Made by a program: the position numbers and the translations under genes. A stretch of DNA of 64,000 nucleotides from JADJGC01 sp964617645 (GTDB lineage Bacteria > Zixibacteria > MSB-5A5 > CAIYYT01): contig CAZTYE010000007.1 of NCBI GenBank assembly GCA_964617645.1, forward strand, positions 62,001-126,000. The letters are read 5' to 3'. Below are positions 42,941 to 50,486 of the stretch, one piece after another (the first letter of the stretch is position 1; each line of letters starts with the position of its first letter). The notes beneath the pieces were generated by a model. It was not told the origin of the DNA. It searched no databases and was given only the letters and a program-made list of their open reading frames with translations.

Positions 42941-43720
42941 CTACGACCTCTTGCCCATGAACTCGCGGCGGCTGAAGAGCCACAGCGATAGAGCCATCAG
43001 CATCACAGCCCATACTGCATAGTAAGCCATTACGCGCCCAACCGGTGCTAAGCTGCTGATGTCGGCGTTGAGAAACTGCTCGAGTCCAATTGCCTGGTCG
43101 CGATCAATCGAAACAAACTTCAGCGCCCTGCCGATGGAGGTCAGCGTCGATTCTTGAAATTGCGCCAAGACCGCGCCTAACGCGCCAAGAAGATAATACA
43201 CTATCGCCAAGCATGCGGCCAAGAGCGGAGCGCTGACATTGGAAAAGAACAGGCCGACGGAGTAGGTCGCCAGCCAACTCATGAAAAGCTGCGGCACATA
43301 TAACCAAGTCACGGCCGGGATCGGGAAACGCAGAAAAATCACGTAGATCACCGCATAGAGCAGAAATGCGATGGCGAAAAAAGCCAACAGCGCATAGATC
43401 GATCCCAGAATCTTTCCCACAATTATCTCAATTCGCGAGATCGGCCGGGCGGCAAAGGTCAAGAGCGTGCCGTCCTTGTAGTCTTGTCGCCACGTCGTGA
43501 CGCCCAAAATCAAAGCGGCCAGATGCCCCATGGCGACAACGAACTGGAAATAGCCGACAGCCGTATCCGGCGCGGGAATATCAACATCCATCGCCTTGGC
43601 GAAGATGATTGTCGGCAGGACGGTGATCGCTCCGAGAAAAACACAGACGATCGCGAATACTAACATGATCTTGGACGACCGCAGTTTCCGCAAGCGATGA
43701 AGCGCGAGTTGATGAATCAC
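42941..43720 (-). CDS. ABC-2-type transporter permease
   Basis: 259 residues with six predicted membrane segments (e.g. IMLVFAIVCVFLGAITVLPTII, ILGVTTWRQDYKDGTLLTFAARPISRIEIIVGKILGS). The 'DGTL..L.A.PISR..I..GK' stretch is the typical ABC-2 cytoplasmic motif. Overlaps the ATPase gene by four bases. The transported substrate cannot be told from sequence. Confidence 0.88.
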   Translation of the reverse strand: MIHQLALHRLRKLRSSKIMLVFAIVCVFLGAITVLPTIIFAKAMDVDIPAPDTAVGYFQFVVAMGHLAALILGVTTWRQDYKDGTLLTFAARPISRIEIIVGKILGSIYALLAFFAIAFLLYAVIYVIFLRFPIPAVTWLYVPQLFMSWLATYSVGLFFSNVSAPLLAACLAIVYYLLGALGAVLAQFQESTLTSIGRALKFVSIDRDQAIGLEQFLNADISSLAPVGRVMAYYAVWAVMLMALSLWLFSRREFMGKRS

Positions 43721-44655
43721 GCGCCGCTCTCCTGTCCCGAGACCAGGTCAACGAACTTGTCCAACAACGATGCCGCCAATGGTTTGAGTTCAATGACTTC
43801 CGCTCCGGACATGACGAGCTTCATTAGTGTCCGGTCCTTGGCGGCGCGATCGCCGCAATTGATCGTGACGAAAGCATCCGTCTTGACAATACCAACGCCG
43901 CCAAGCTCCGCAAGCACCGCGTCCGAGACGCCCCGCGCCGTAATCGCGAATGCGCGGCTACCCTCGCGCAACAACCGATCAAGAGTATCGACGGCTAAAA
44001 GCTCACCGCGGTTGATGATCGCCACTCGATCCGCGATATCTTCAATGTCCGAGAGAATGTGAGTCGACAGAAAAACAGTCTTTCCCTCGGAGCGCAGCTT
44101 GACCAGCAGGCGCTTGACCTTGTCCTTGGCAATCGGGTCCATGCCCGAAGTCGGCTCATCGAGCACAAGCACCTGCGGATCGGCGATCAGCGCTTGCGCC
44201 AGCCCGATCTTCTGCGTCATCCCCTTGGAATAGTTGCGAATCCGCACAGTACCGGCGTCGGGAAGATCGAGCCAGTCCAGCAGTTCGCGGGCACGCCCCG
44301 AAACTCTGGACTTGTCGGCGTGTCCCAAGCGTGCGAATAGGTTGAGAAAGCGATTGCCCGTGAGAAAGCCGTCGAAATTGAAAATCTCTGGCAAAAATCC
44401 GATAGCCCGACGTGACTCAGGATCGCGCGAATTCCGGCCAAGAATCTCGGTTTGGCCCGCCGTCGGGAAGATGAAGTCCATGAGGATGTGCATGGCGGTG
44501 GTTTTTCCGGCTCCGTTAGGACCGAGAAAACCAAAGATCTCGCCGGCGGGAACATCGAACGAGATGTTCTTGAGCGCATCCTTGCGATTTCCGCGCTCGC
44601 GGTAAGTCTTGCTCAGGTTGACGAAACGCAGTGCATTTCCGTGGCTCTGCATCAA
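43717..44655 (-). CDS. ABC transporter ATP-binding protein
   Basis: 312 residues. Walker A GPNGAGKTTAMH (near 45-56), Q-loop FLPEIFNFDGFLTGNRFL, signature YSKGMTQKIGLAQAL in place of LSGGQ, Walker B VLVLDEPTSGMDP, H-loop STHILSDIEDIADR. The YSKGMxQK signature is typical of exporters of the NatA/CcmA-like group. Overlaps both the upstream thioredoxin-like gene and the downstream permease by four bases each. Confidence 0.94.
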   Translation of the reverse strand: MMQSHGNALRFVNLSKTYRERGNRKDALKNISFDVPAGEIFGFLGPNGAGKTTAMHILMDFIFPTAGQTEILGRNSRDPESRRAIGFLPEIFNFDGFLTGNRFLNLFARLGHADKSRVSGRARELLDWLDLPDAGTVRIRNYSKGMTQKIGLAQALIADPQVLVLDEPTSGMDPIAKDKVKRLLVKLRSEGKTVFLSTHILSDIEDIADRVAIINRGELLAVDTLDRLLREGSRAFAITARGVSDAVLAELGGVGIVKTDAFVTINCGDRAAKDRTLMKLVMSGAEVIELKPLAASLLDKFVDLVSGQESGA

Positions 44656-45224
44656 AACACCTTGACCGAAGCGCCATGGCGCTCGAACGCCCGCAGCTTC
44701 GTTACCTGATCCAGTCGGCTCTTGAACAGTCCCTCCGAGTAGCCCTGGTCGACGGTCAGAATCAATCCCTCCGGATTGAGCACGACCACTACCGGGAGCG
44801 AACGAATCTGATAACGCTCGATGAATTCCCCGGTCGGGGCATAACCGAAGGGAAGCGCGAGATTGTCGAAGTTCACGGCGTCGCGGATCGCCGGCAACGA
44901 ATCGGAGACATTGACTAAATAGAACTGAGCGATGGAGTCGTACTCGCCGCCGACTATCAACTGCGCCGCCTCGCCGAGCGCCAGCTTGCTGCGCTCCGAT
45001 TCTACCGACCAGAGAACCAGAAATTGGTAGTACTGCGATGTGCCCGGCAATGATACCGAATCACCGCTATTCAGGGTGAACTGTATATCCGTGAACGTGG
45101 GGTTCGATTTGAGCGGCTCAGTATCGGCGGTGACGAGCGCAAAATTCCAAAAGCCGAGACCGATCGCCGCGATGAGAGCGACCAGCGGGTACGCTTTGAT
45201 TGGAATGCGCCGCCAGATCGTCAT
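44652..45224 (-). CDS. Membrane-anchored thioredoxin-like protein lacking CxxC
   Basis: 190 residues; N-terminal anchor AYPLVALIAAIGLGFWNFALV, then a TlpA/AhpC-like fold with FLVLWSVESERSKLALGEAAQL, where the active-site Cys-x-x-Cys is replaced by Ser-Val-Glu-Ser, and a conserved cis-Pro region IRSLPVVVVLNPEGLIL. So probably not a redox enzyme; may bind a partner. Starts the tight ABC operon. Confidence 0.82.
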   Translation of the reverse strand: MTIWRRIPIKAYPLVALIAAIGLGFWNFALVTADTEPLKSNPTFTDIQFTLNSGDSVSLPGTSQYYQFLVLWSVESERSKLALGEAAQLIVGGEYDSIAQFYLVNVSDSLPAIRDAVNFDNLALPFGYAPTGEFIERYQIRSLPVVVVLNPEGLILTVDQGYSEGLFKSRLDQVTKLRAFERHGASVKVF

Positions 45225-45236
45225 AAATCGTCCAAA

Positions 45237-45494
45237 CTATCTTTGGCGACCGAGAATAATGCCGATACCGTAGGCGATGAAGCCAAAACAAAAGCCGATT
45301 CCCGATACGCCAAGCGCTGCAGCCAGCTTGAGTTTCTCGGCCATGTTGTACACGCCGTCGGAGTGCAAGATCGCCGTAATAAAATCGTTTTCCGTCTGGA
45401 CTTCGCGAAGGTTGATCTGGCTCTTCATCCAGAAGGCGATAGCCACCGCGACGACAAAGATCAATACGCCGACGGTTTTGTAGAGCTTCGAAAT
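45237..45494 (-). CDS. Two-TM small protein, possible AUU start
   Basis: Not recognised. Two hydrophobic segments: near the N-terminus, VGVLIFVVAVAIAFWM, and near the C-terminus, AAALGVSGIGFCFGFIAYGIGIIL. The only canonical start is a TTG at 45464, without a ribosome site and cutting the first membrane helix short. Ten codons upstream, ATT 45494 has GGAAGGAG six bases before it and gives a proper basic N-terminus (ISKLYKTVG). No other start codon lies between the in-frame TAG and the TTG. 12 bases separate it from the thioredoxin-like gene. I give the ATT start as the better hypothesis. Confidence 0.6.
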   Translation of the reverse strand: MSKLYKTVGVLIFVVAVAIAFWMKSQINLREVQTENDFITAILHSDGVYNMAEKLKLAAALGVSGIGFCFGFIAYGIGIILGRQR

Positions 45495-45578
45495 AGATTT
45501 CTCCTTCCCCGATACGTTAATTCGCCCCTAACTAACAACACTTGAAAGATCGCGGCAACGAGTTTTGTCCGGGGCACT

Positions 45579-46892
45579 CTAAAAGAACTGCGATGTCGCC
45601 AGATACACCGACCAATCGCCGTCCCGCGGACTGAAGGCGAGATCGAGCCGCCCGACACGACCCAGAAACTGCTTGATCGAGCCGCGCAACCCGCCACCGA
45701 CCGACCAATAAGGATGGTGAGCGGCATCACTCGCACGCCGAAAGCGCCCCCAGATAAAGCCGCCATCAATAAACATCGCGGTCTGGACATAGAGCACTTT
45801 GCGATCCAGCACGCGTTGCCGCCACTCGATGTTGCCAAACAAGAGATGATCGCCCCGTTCGATTTCGCTGCGATAGCCGCGGATGTTGAAGTCGCCGGAG
45901 ACCGCGAACGGCTGCACCCGTTCATCCGCCGACGAGGTCTGCGCCTGCAGGCGGACCGCGAGATTGGTGAATCCGAAAATTCGATAAAGACGAAACGACG
46001 CGACATGCCGCCACTTGTCCCAGTTACCCTGCGGGCGCTCGTTGATCACAGCTAAATCCTGTCCCATGTCCCAGCCGTCGTAGAAGAAATGCTCGTAGTA
46101 AACACGACCGATGCTAACAGCCCCGGCGACGAAATAGCGCGGGTAATCAATCGTCGTTGGCAGACCCGCCGCCGGAGCACCAAGGAGCGACCAGTTCTCT
46201 CGCGAATAGCCGCCCGACAATGAGGCATAAAGCCGCTCATGCAGGCGTCGGCCAACACCGAGCGCCAGAGTCTTATTCAGATAGTCGAAGTCCCCCGAGC
46301 CGGCCCGGAACGTCAGCGGTTCGACTTCACGTCGACGCGACATTGCCACTGTGACGGCGATATCCTCGCCGAAGGCGCGCAGCCACGACAACGTCAAGTA
46401 TCCCGAATTGCGATTCTCGTAGCGCCGGTAGAGAATCGCCGCTTGCAGATAGTAACCGAGGAGATTTCTCTCGCTGAGACCGATCGACCAGTCCAAGCGC
46501 CCGTCAGTGCTGCCGATCGAAGCGAGAGGCAGGAGCGTCCAGACCTCTTGCAGATGAAAGCGGATATCAACCGAATCGCCGGCCGCCGCGGCGTCAGCCC
46601 GGGTGCTCGCAAAAATGCCCAGACCTTCGATCTTGCGTCGGTCGCGGCTCAGCCGTTTCCAATTGAACAGCGCTCCCGGTCGGGAATCAATCTCATTGCG
46701 CAAAATGACTTGGCGCAACCTGTACTTGCCGGCAAAAATTATCGTCCGAACCGGCCTGCCCTCGAGCTTGGCAGAATCAAGAACCGTTGTGGTTTCTGAT
46801 CGAACAGGAACGAACAGCGCGGACGCAAGCATCAGGGCGAGCAGTTCGTGAACGAGAGACGGCGAAGATCGCCGGTGGAATGCAGTTGTCAT
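45579..46892 (-). CDS. POTRA and Omp85-like outer-membrane barrel protein
   Basis: About 437 residues from ATG 46892. Signal peptide LVHELLALMLASALFVPVRSE, a POTRA-like domain (VRTIIFAGKYRLRQVILRNEIDSRPGALFNWKRLSRDRRKIEGLGIF, 46580-46760 region), then a beta-barrel with many amphipathic strands and terminal Phe (ATSQFF), the C-terminal signal for BAM insertion. It contains the loop-6-like GDFNIRGYRSE motif of Omp85 proteins (usually VRGF/Y). One POTRA only, so not BamA; similar to small TamA-like or patatin-linked surface antigens. A longer reading to 47060 crosses the divergent receiver gene and is rejected. Confidence 0.82.
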   Translation of the reverse strand: MTTAFHRRSSPSLVHELLALMLASALFVPVRSETTTVLDSAKLEGRPVRTIIFAGKYRLRQVILRNEIDSRPGALFNWKRLSRDRRKIEGLGIFASTRADAAAAGDSVDIRFHLQEVWTLLPLASIGSTDGRLDWSIGLSERNLLGYYLQAAILYRRYENRNSGYLTLSWLRAFGEDIAVTVAMSRRREVEPLTFRAGSGDFDYLNKTLALGVGRRLHERLYASLSGGYSRENWSLLGAPAAGLPTTIDYPRYFVAGAVSIGRVYYEHFFYDGWDMGQDLAVINERPQGNWDKWRHVASFRLYRIFGFTNLAVRLQAQTSSADERVQPFAVSGDFNIRGYRSEIERGDHLLFGNIEWRQRVLDRKVLYVQTAMFIDGGFIWGRFRRASDAAHHPYWSVGGGLRGSIKQFLGRVGRLDLAFSPRDGDWSVYLATSQFF

Positions 46893-46927
46893 TCGCGATA
46901 AAATCCATCTTTCCAGCGCAATATAGT

Positions 46928-46957
46928 TTGTCATACGACTGAGAATTACGATAAAAT
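46928..46957 (+). promoter_or_regulatory. Sigma-70-type promoter candidate before the receiver gene
   Basis: TTGTCA (46928-46933), 18-base spacer, TAAAAT (46952-46957). Its -10 coincides with the -35 of the overlapping FliA-type element, so the two would be alternatives. Confidence 0.5.
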
Positions 46958-46979
46958 ACTGTGAGCAAGCCGCCGATAA
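46952..46979 (+). promoter_or_regulatory. FliA/sigma-28-type promoter before the receiver gene
   Basis: TAAA (46952-46955), 16 bases, GCCGATAA (46972-46979). This matches the sigma-28 pattern TAAA-N14-16-GCCGATA(A/T). Transcription would begin near 46986, right before the AGGAGGG ribosome site of the receiver gene. Confidence 0.6.
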
Positions 46980-47005
46980 TATAGAGCAGGAGGGTAGACT
47001 CACAC

Positions 47006-47380
47006 ATGCCAAAGCAAGATTGTAAAGTACTGATCGTCGATGACTTCGGCAATACCGCAAAGGTGTTGAGCGAGATGTTCAGTCACTTACACGTGAACAC
47101 GGATGCCGCCGAGACTCCCGAAGAAGCCTTTATCAAGTTGAAGGCGCGCAAGTACGAGTTGGTGATCGCCGATTCGCGAATGCCGAAAGTCGACGGAGTC
47201 AGTCTGCTGAAGGAGATCCGCTCCAGTAATCCAACCACGAAAGTGGCCGTCATGTCCACTTTTGATTCCGGGCAGACGCATAAGATGGTCGTTGCCGACG
47301 GCATCGACTATTATCTGCCCAAGCCGGTCAAGCTCATCCATATCCAGCAAATGCTTGATAAACTGAGCCTGAATTTGTAA
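47006..47380 (+). CDS. Stand-alone response-regulator receiver domain (CheY-like)
   Basis: 124 residues, receiver domain only: acidic pair in VLIVDDFG, phospho-acceptor Asp56 in LVIADSRMPKVDG, switch Ser/Thr in AVMSTFDS, and Lys in YYLPKPVK. No output domain, as in CheY or Spo0F. AGGAGGG ribosome site. The FliA-type promoter suggests a motility role; no kinase is adjacent (nearest is at 50487). Confidence 0.9.
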   Translation: MPKQDCKVLIVDDFGNTAKVLSEMFSHLHVNTDAAETPEEAFIKLKARKYELVIADSRMPKVDGVSLLKEIRSSNPTTKVAVMSTFDSGQTHKMVVADGIDYYLPKPVKLIHIQQMLDKLSLNL

Positions 47381-47452
47381 TCGGGCGTGTCCGCTCGGGT
47401 TATTGCCTTCATTTGATAACGATTCGCATCCTTGACGAGGAGGAGAAATATC

Positions 47453-48394
47453 ATGATCAAATCTCGCCACATACTCTGCGCCTTCTTCTTGTTGTGTATC
47501 GCTGCCGCGCTCTGCGGTTGCGGCGACGATAAAGCGGCAAACGAAACGAACCAGCCGGTAACCACTGAGCAACTCGCGCGAGTACGCACGATGAATGACT
47601 CGACCATTATTCCGCTACTGAACTCGTTGCTCGCGGGCGGAATGGATTTCGTCGATAGCGTCGACGCCGGCGACTTCGGATTTGACTTGGGCAAGATGGC
47701 CGCACCCGAACACGACTCGACTTGGTTGACCTACCACGTTCTCAGTGGCTGGTGGGAAGGGTACCTGGAAACGGAAGGCATCGACGAAGACGACTCGGTC
47801 GCCTATCATTTGGTCGTGCGCGATTCATTGCAGTTTCGCAGCAACGGCGGCCAGCCACAGTTCGTGCCCGACGCCAATACGGATTACCTGCGTAACATCG
47901 GGCGCTTGCGGGCCAACGGCGTAGCTCCCGACGGTGACGAGCTCACGATCGATTGGCGCAGCGATATGATCTACGACGACCTGCTCGACGATACGATCAC
48001 GATCGACGGTCCGATCACTCTCGCGATTGACGTGAAATTCGACACGCTCGGCCAAACGATCGAAGGGCAGTGGCTTTTCGCTCTTGACGTCGAGTCATTC
48101 CAGGTTCCCAAACCGATTAATGAAGACGATCTGGTTTGTCCGCTGGCCGGTGTCGTGACCTATTCGGTTCGGGAGAATCTCTCTTCACAGTTCGTGACCG
48201 GCGAAGCCACATTTGTCACGTGGTCGGTGGAGATTGTTGTTCTTGACGAGTCCCACTTCGATGTGACCATCACTGCCGGAGCGATCGAGTTTGAAACCTA
48301 TACCGTGGAAATCCCGTGTGACGGCATTTCCGAGGGAATCGTCGTCGCCGACAAGCGGCTGCGCGAAGCGATGGTGAGTGCTCTCAAACGCTGA
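47453..48394 (+). CDS. Predicted lipoprotein, unknown function
   Basis: 313 residues from ATG 47453 with GAGGAGGAG upstream. Lipoprotein signal MIKSRHILCAFFLLCIAAALCGC with the presumptive lipidated Cys in LCGC followed by GDDKAANE (Asp at +3). The rest is rich in Asp/Glu/Thr and beta-predicted, with no recognised motif; the C-terminal half has alternating strands (SVEIVVLDESHFDVTITAG) like a periplasmic beta domain. Ends at a strong terminator. Confidence 0.8.
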   Translation: MIKSRHILCAFFLLCIAAALCGCGDDKAANETNQPVTTEQLARVRTMNDSTIIPLLNSLLAGGMDFVDSVDAGDFGFDLGKMAAPEHDSTWLTYHVLSGWWEGYLETEGIDEDDSVAYHLVVRDSLQFRSNGGQPQFVPDANTDYLRNIGRLRANGVAPDGDELTIDWRSDMIYDDLLDDTITIDGPITLAIDVKFDTLGQTIEGQWLFALDVESFQVPKPINEDDLVCPLAGVVTYSVRENLSSQFVTGEATFVTWSVEIVVLDESHFDVTITAGAIEFETYTVEIPCDGISEGIVVADKRLREAMVSALKR

Positions 48395-48420
48395 CTGCAA
48401 TCGGTAGCAAGAAGAGTACG

Positions 48421-48454
48421 GCCAACGCCGGCGCGCGCACCGGCGTTGGCTTTT
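48421..48454 (+). terminator. Rho-independent terminator after the lipoprotein gene
   Basis: Perfect 11-bp stem GCCAACGCCGG (48421-48431) / CCGGCGTTGGC (48440-48450), loop of eight, then TTTT. Confidence 0.88.
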
Positions 48455-48481
48455 CAATTGATCCACGGAAGTACTTTGGCC

Positions 48482-48510
48482 TTGCTTTTTTCTGCACGGT
48501 AGTGTATAAT
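48482..48510 (+). promoter_or_regulatory. Strong promoter of the cohesin-dockerin gene
   Basis: TTGCTT (48482-48487), 17-base spacer, perfect TATAAT (48505-48510). Predicted start near 48517, leaving a leader of about 100 nt before the ATG at 48616. Confidence 0.75.
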
Positions 48511-48615
48511 GAAAAAGTTCATTAGCCCCATGAGGAGTGCTTCTTTAGGACTGTTGCTCACGACCGAAACGTCATTTGGATAGCGAATTTCGCTTTTCGA
48601 CAGCGAGGTCTTAGC

Positions 48616-49494
48616 ATGCAGTCATCTTCCCGGATTTGTACAATTGCAGTCCTACTTCTGTCCTGCACTGTTGGCGCGATTGCAGCTCCGCCGATCGGCG
48701 TCAGGGTCTGGGCGCCGCGAGGTGTTGAGCCCGGCAGCCAGATCAACGTGAAAGTCATGGTCGAATCGGGAAGGGCCGTTGGTGGTTTAGACTTCACGTT
48801 GAAGTACAACGACAGCCTGTTCAGCTTTATCTCGGTTGACCAGGATACGGGTCTCAACCGTTGGGAGCTGTTCAACATCACCCATGATCTGCCCAATGCC
48901 AAGGTAGGCATCTTCACCATCGCCGATATCGACAACGGCCCGGCGCATCCCGCGCCGGATGACTTTATCCCCAAGGGAGCGATTGCCAACTACAAGTTCT
49001 TTGTCGCTCCTAACTGGTTAGACTCCAGTATCCAGCGCTTTGAGTTTGTCTGGGCATTGTGCGGCGACAACGCCGCTTCGAATACGCGGGGAGACACGCT
49101 CATCTTGCTCAATAGTGTTCGCGATTACGATGGAAGCGTTCTCTGGGTTGAACCGGACAGTATCAACTATCCGGAGAGCGCCCGACTGCCGAACATCGGT
49201 ACTCCGGATAGCTGTTTGATTGCCGCCAATAAACTTCTGTTTGACATTGATTTCCGGAATGGTGGCGCGGCCAACTACTTCGTCTGCGGTGACGCTGACG
49301 CCAACGGAGCAGTCTCTATTGCGGACGCGGTAGCGATAATCGGATTCATCTTTTCTGGCGGGGCGGCGCCGAATCCCGATGCCGCCGGCGATGTTGACTG
49401 CAATAGTCAAGTTTCGATTGCGGACGCAGTCTACTTGATTAATTACATTTTTGCGGGTGGTCCAGCGCCGTGCGCGTGCCAGCCTGGACGCTAA
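48616..49494 (+). CDS. Secreted protein with cohesin-like and dockerin-like domains
   Basis: 292 residues. Signal peptide ICTIAVLLLSCTVGAIAA; a cohesin-type beta-sandwich from about 25 to 150 (VEPGSQINVKVMVESGRAVGGLDFTLKYNDSLFSF at 48721-48830); then, after a linker, two EF-hand-like dockerin loops DADANGAVSIAD and DVDCNSQVSIAD, each followed by a helix AVxxIxxIFxGG. Both halves of a cohesin-dockerin interaction on one polypeptide. Probably cell-surface or secreted; the partner may be the carboxypeptidase at 52484, which carries the same dockerin type. Ribosome site GAGGT. Confidence 0.85.
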   Translation: MQSSSRICTIAVLLLSCTVGAIAAPPIGVRVWAPRGVEPGSQINVKVMVESGRAVGGLDFTLKYNDSLFSFISVDQDTGLNRWELFNITHDLPNAKVGIFTIADIDNGPAHPAPDDFIPKGAIANYKFFVAPNWLDSSIQRFEFVWALCGDNAASNTRGDTLILLNSVRDYDGSVLWVEPDSINYPESARLPNIGTPDSCLIAANKLLFDIDFRNGGAANYFVCGDADANGAVSIADAVAIIGFIFSGGAAPNPDAAGDVDCNSQVSIADAVYLINYIFAGGPAPCACQPGR

Positions 49495-49592
49495 TCCTTC
49501 AGGATCAGGCGATGTGCTCCAGTTCCGGCGCAACGGGACTTTATCGACGACTGGAGCCCGAGCGTTTCGGCTGCAAGAGGTTCATTTTCTGG

Positions 49593-49619
49593 TAATTGCG
49601 GGACAAAAGAAGCCGATAA
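49593..49619 (+). promoter_or_regulatory. FliA/sigma-28-type box before prepilin peptidase
   Basis: TAAT (49593-49596), 15 bases, GCCGATAA (49612-49619), close to the sigma-28 consensus. Transcription would start about three bases before the ATG at 49630, i.e. essentially leaderless; there is no ribosome site. Confidence 0.45.
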
Positions 49620-49629
49620 TTCCAACATC

Positions 49630-50418
49630 ATGTCGACCGAAAGCCTGTTGTCAGTCTACGCGCTCGCTTTGGGCGCATTCATCGGCTCATTTCTGAACGT
49701 CTTGATTTATCGCCTGCCCCGTCAAGAAAACTTTGTTGCCGGTCGATCCCATTGCCCTCATTGTGGCCTTGTCATTCGCTGGTACGACAACATTCCGCTA
49801 ATCAGTTTTCTGTTGCTCCGCGCGAAATGTCGCAATTGCAAGGCGAACATATCTTGGCGCTATCCGATCGTCGAGCTTCTCACGGCCCTCTTCTTCCTCA
49901 TGGCTTTTCGCCTTTATGGGCTCGATTTCCAAGCGCTGATTGCTGCGGTTTTGTTTGCCATGCTTCTCGTGGTGACCTTTATCGATTTCGAGTACCTCAT
50001 CATTCCTGATCGCATCACCTATCCGGGCATGGCCCTCGGCGTCGTCCTTTCGTTTGTGAGTCCGCTCATCACACCGCTGGAATCGATTATCGGCTTGCTG
50101 GCGGGAGGCGCGACTCTCTATCTGCTGGCCGTGGTTGGCGATAAGATGCTCAAGAAAGAATCGCTGGGCGGCGGCGACATCAAATTGGCGGCGATGTTAG
50201 GCGCCTTTCTCGGGTGGAAAAACATTTTCATAATTTTCTTCGGCGCCGCGCTATTGGGTCTGATTTACGCTCTGATTCGCATGGCGTTGGCGCGGCATTC
50301 CGCGGTCGGTCGGATGATTCCGTTCGGGCCGTTCTTGGCGGCGGCCGCGATGTTGGCCTTCTTCTTCGGCCATCGCCTGCTCGACTTTTACTTCACCCGC
50401 GTGCTTGCCCTCAACTAA
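49630..50418 (+). CDS. Prepilin peptidase (type IV leader peptidase)
   Basis: Bifunctional inner-membrane aspartic protease and N-methylase processing type IV pilins and pseudopilins. 262 residues: N-terminal methylase domain with both zinc CxxC pairs (HCPHCGLVIRWYDNIP, CRNCKANISWRYP), and A24 protease motifs FIDFEYLIIPDRITYP and GGGDIKLAAMLGAFLGW, each with its catalytic Asp. Eight or so membrane segments. No pilin operon is present in the window. Confidence 0.95.
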   Translation: MSTESLLSVYALALGAFIGSFLNVLIYRLPRQENFVAGRSHCPHCGLVIRWYDNIPLISFLLLRAKCRNCKANISWRYPIVELLTALFFLMAFRLYGLDFQALIAAVLFAMLLVVTFIDFEYLIIPDRITYPGMALGVVLSFVSPLITPLESIIGLLAGGATLYLLAVVGDKMLKKESLGGGDIKLAAMLGAFLGWKNIFIIFFGAALLGLIYALIRMALARHSAVGRMIPFGPFLAAAAMLAFFFGHRLLDFYFTRVLALN

Positions 50419-50471
50419 CGAAAATCGTTCCACCCGGTTGCACAATCACCGTGCGGTGAGTTCTCGCTCGC

Positions 50472-50479
50472 GCCGATAA
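50472..50479 (+). promoter_or_regulatory. GCCGATAA box before the sensor kinase
   Basis: Exact GCCGATAA eight bases before the ATG at 50487. I could not find a matching TAAA at the usual distance, so this is weaker than the boxes at 46972 and 60394. No ribosome site precedes the gene. Confidence 0.3.
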
Positions 50480-50486
50480 AGACGAT

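Noticed and set aside
42941..43000. Fluoride riboswitch upstream of crcB
   Set aside because: The crcB ATG directly follows the ABC permease stop, leaving no room, and no fluoride-motif sequence was recognised there or before 45494.
48509..48583. Short reading frame of 24 codons (MKKFISPMRSASLGLLL...) before the cohesin gene
   Set aside because: Looks like a leader peptide, but its ATG overlaps the -10 box, so it would not be on the predicted transcript; no ribosome site.
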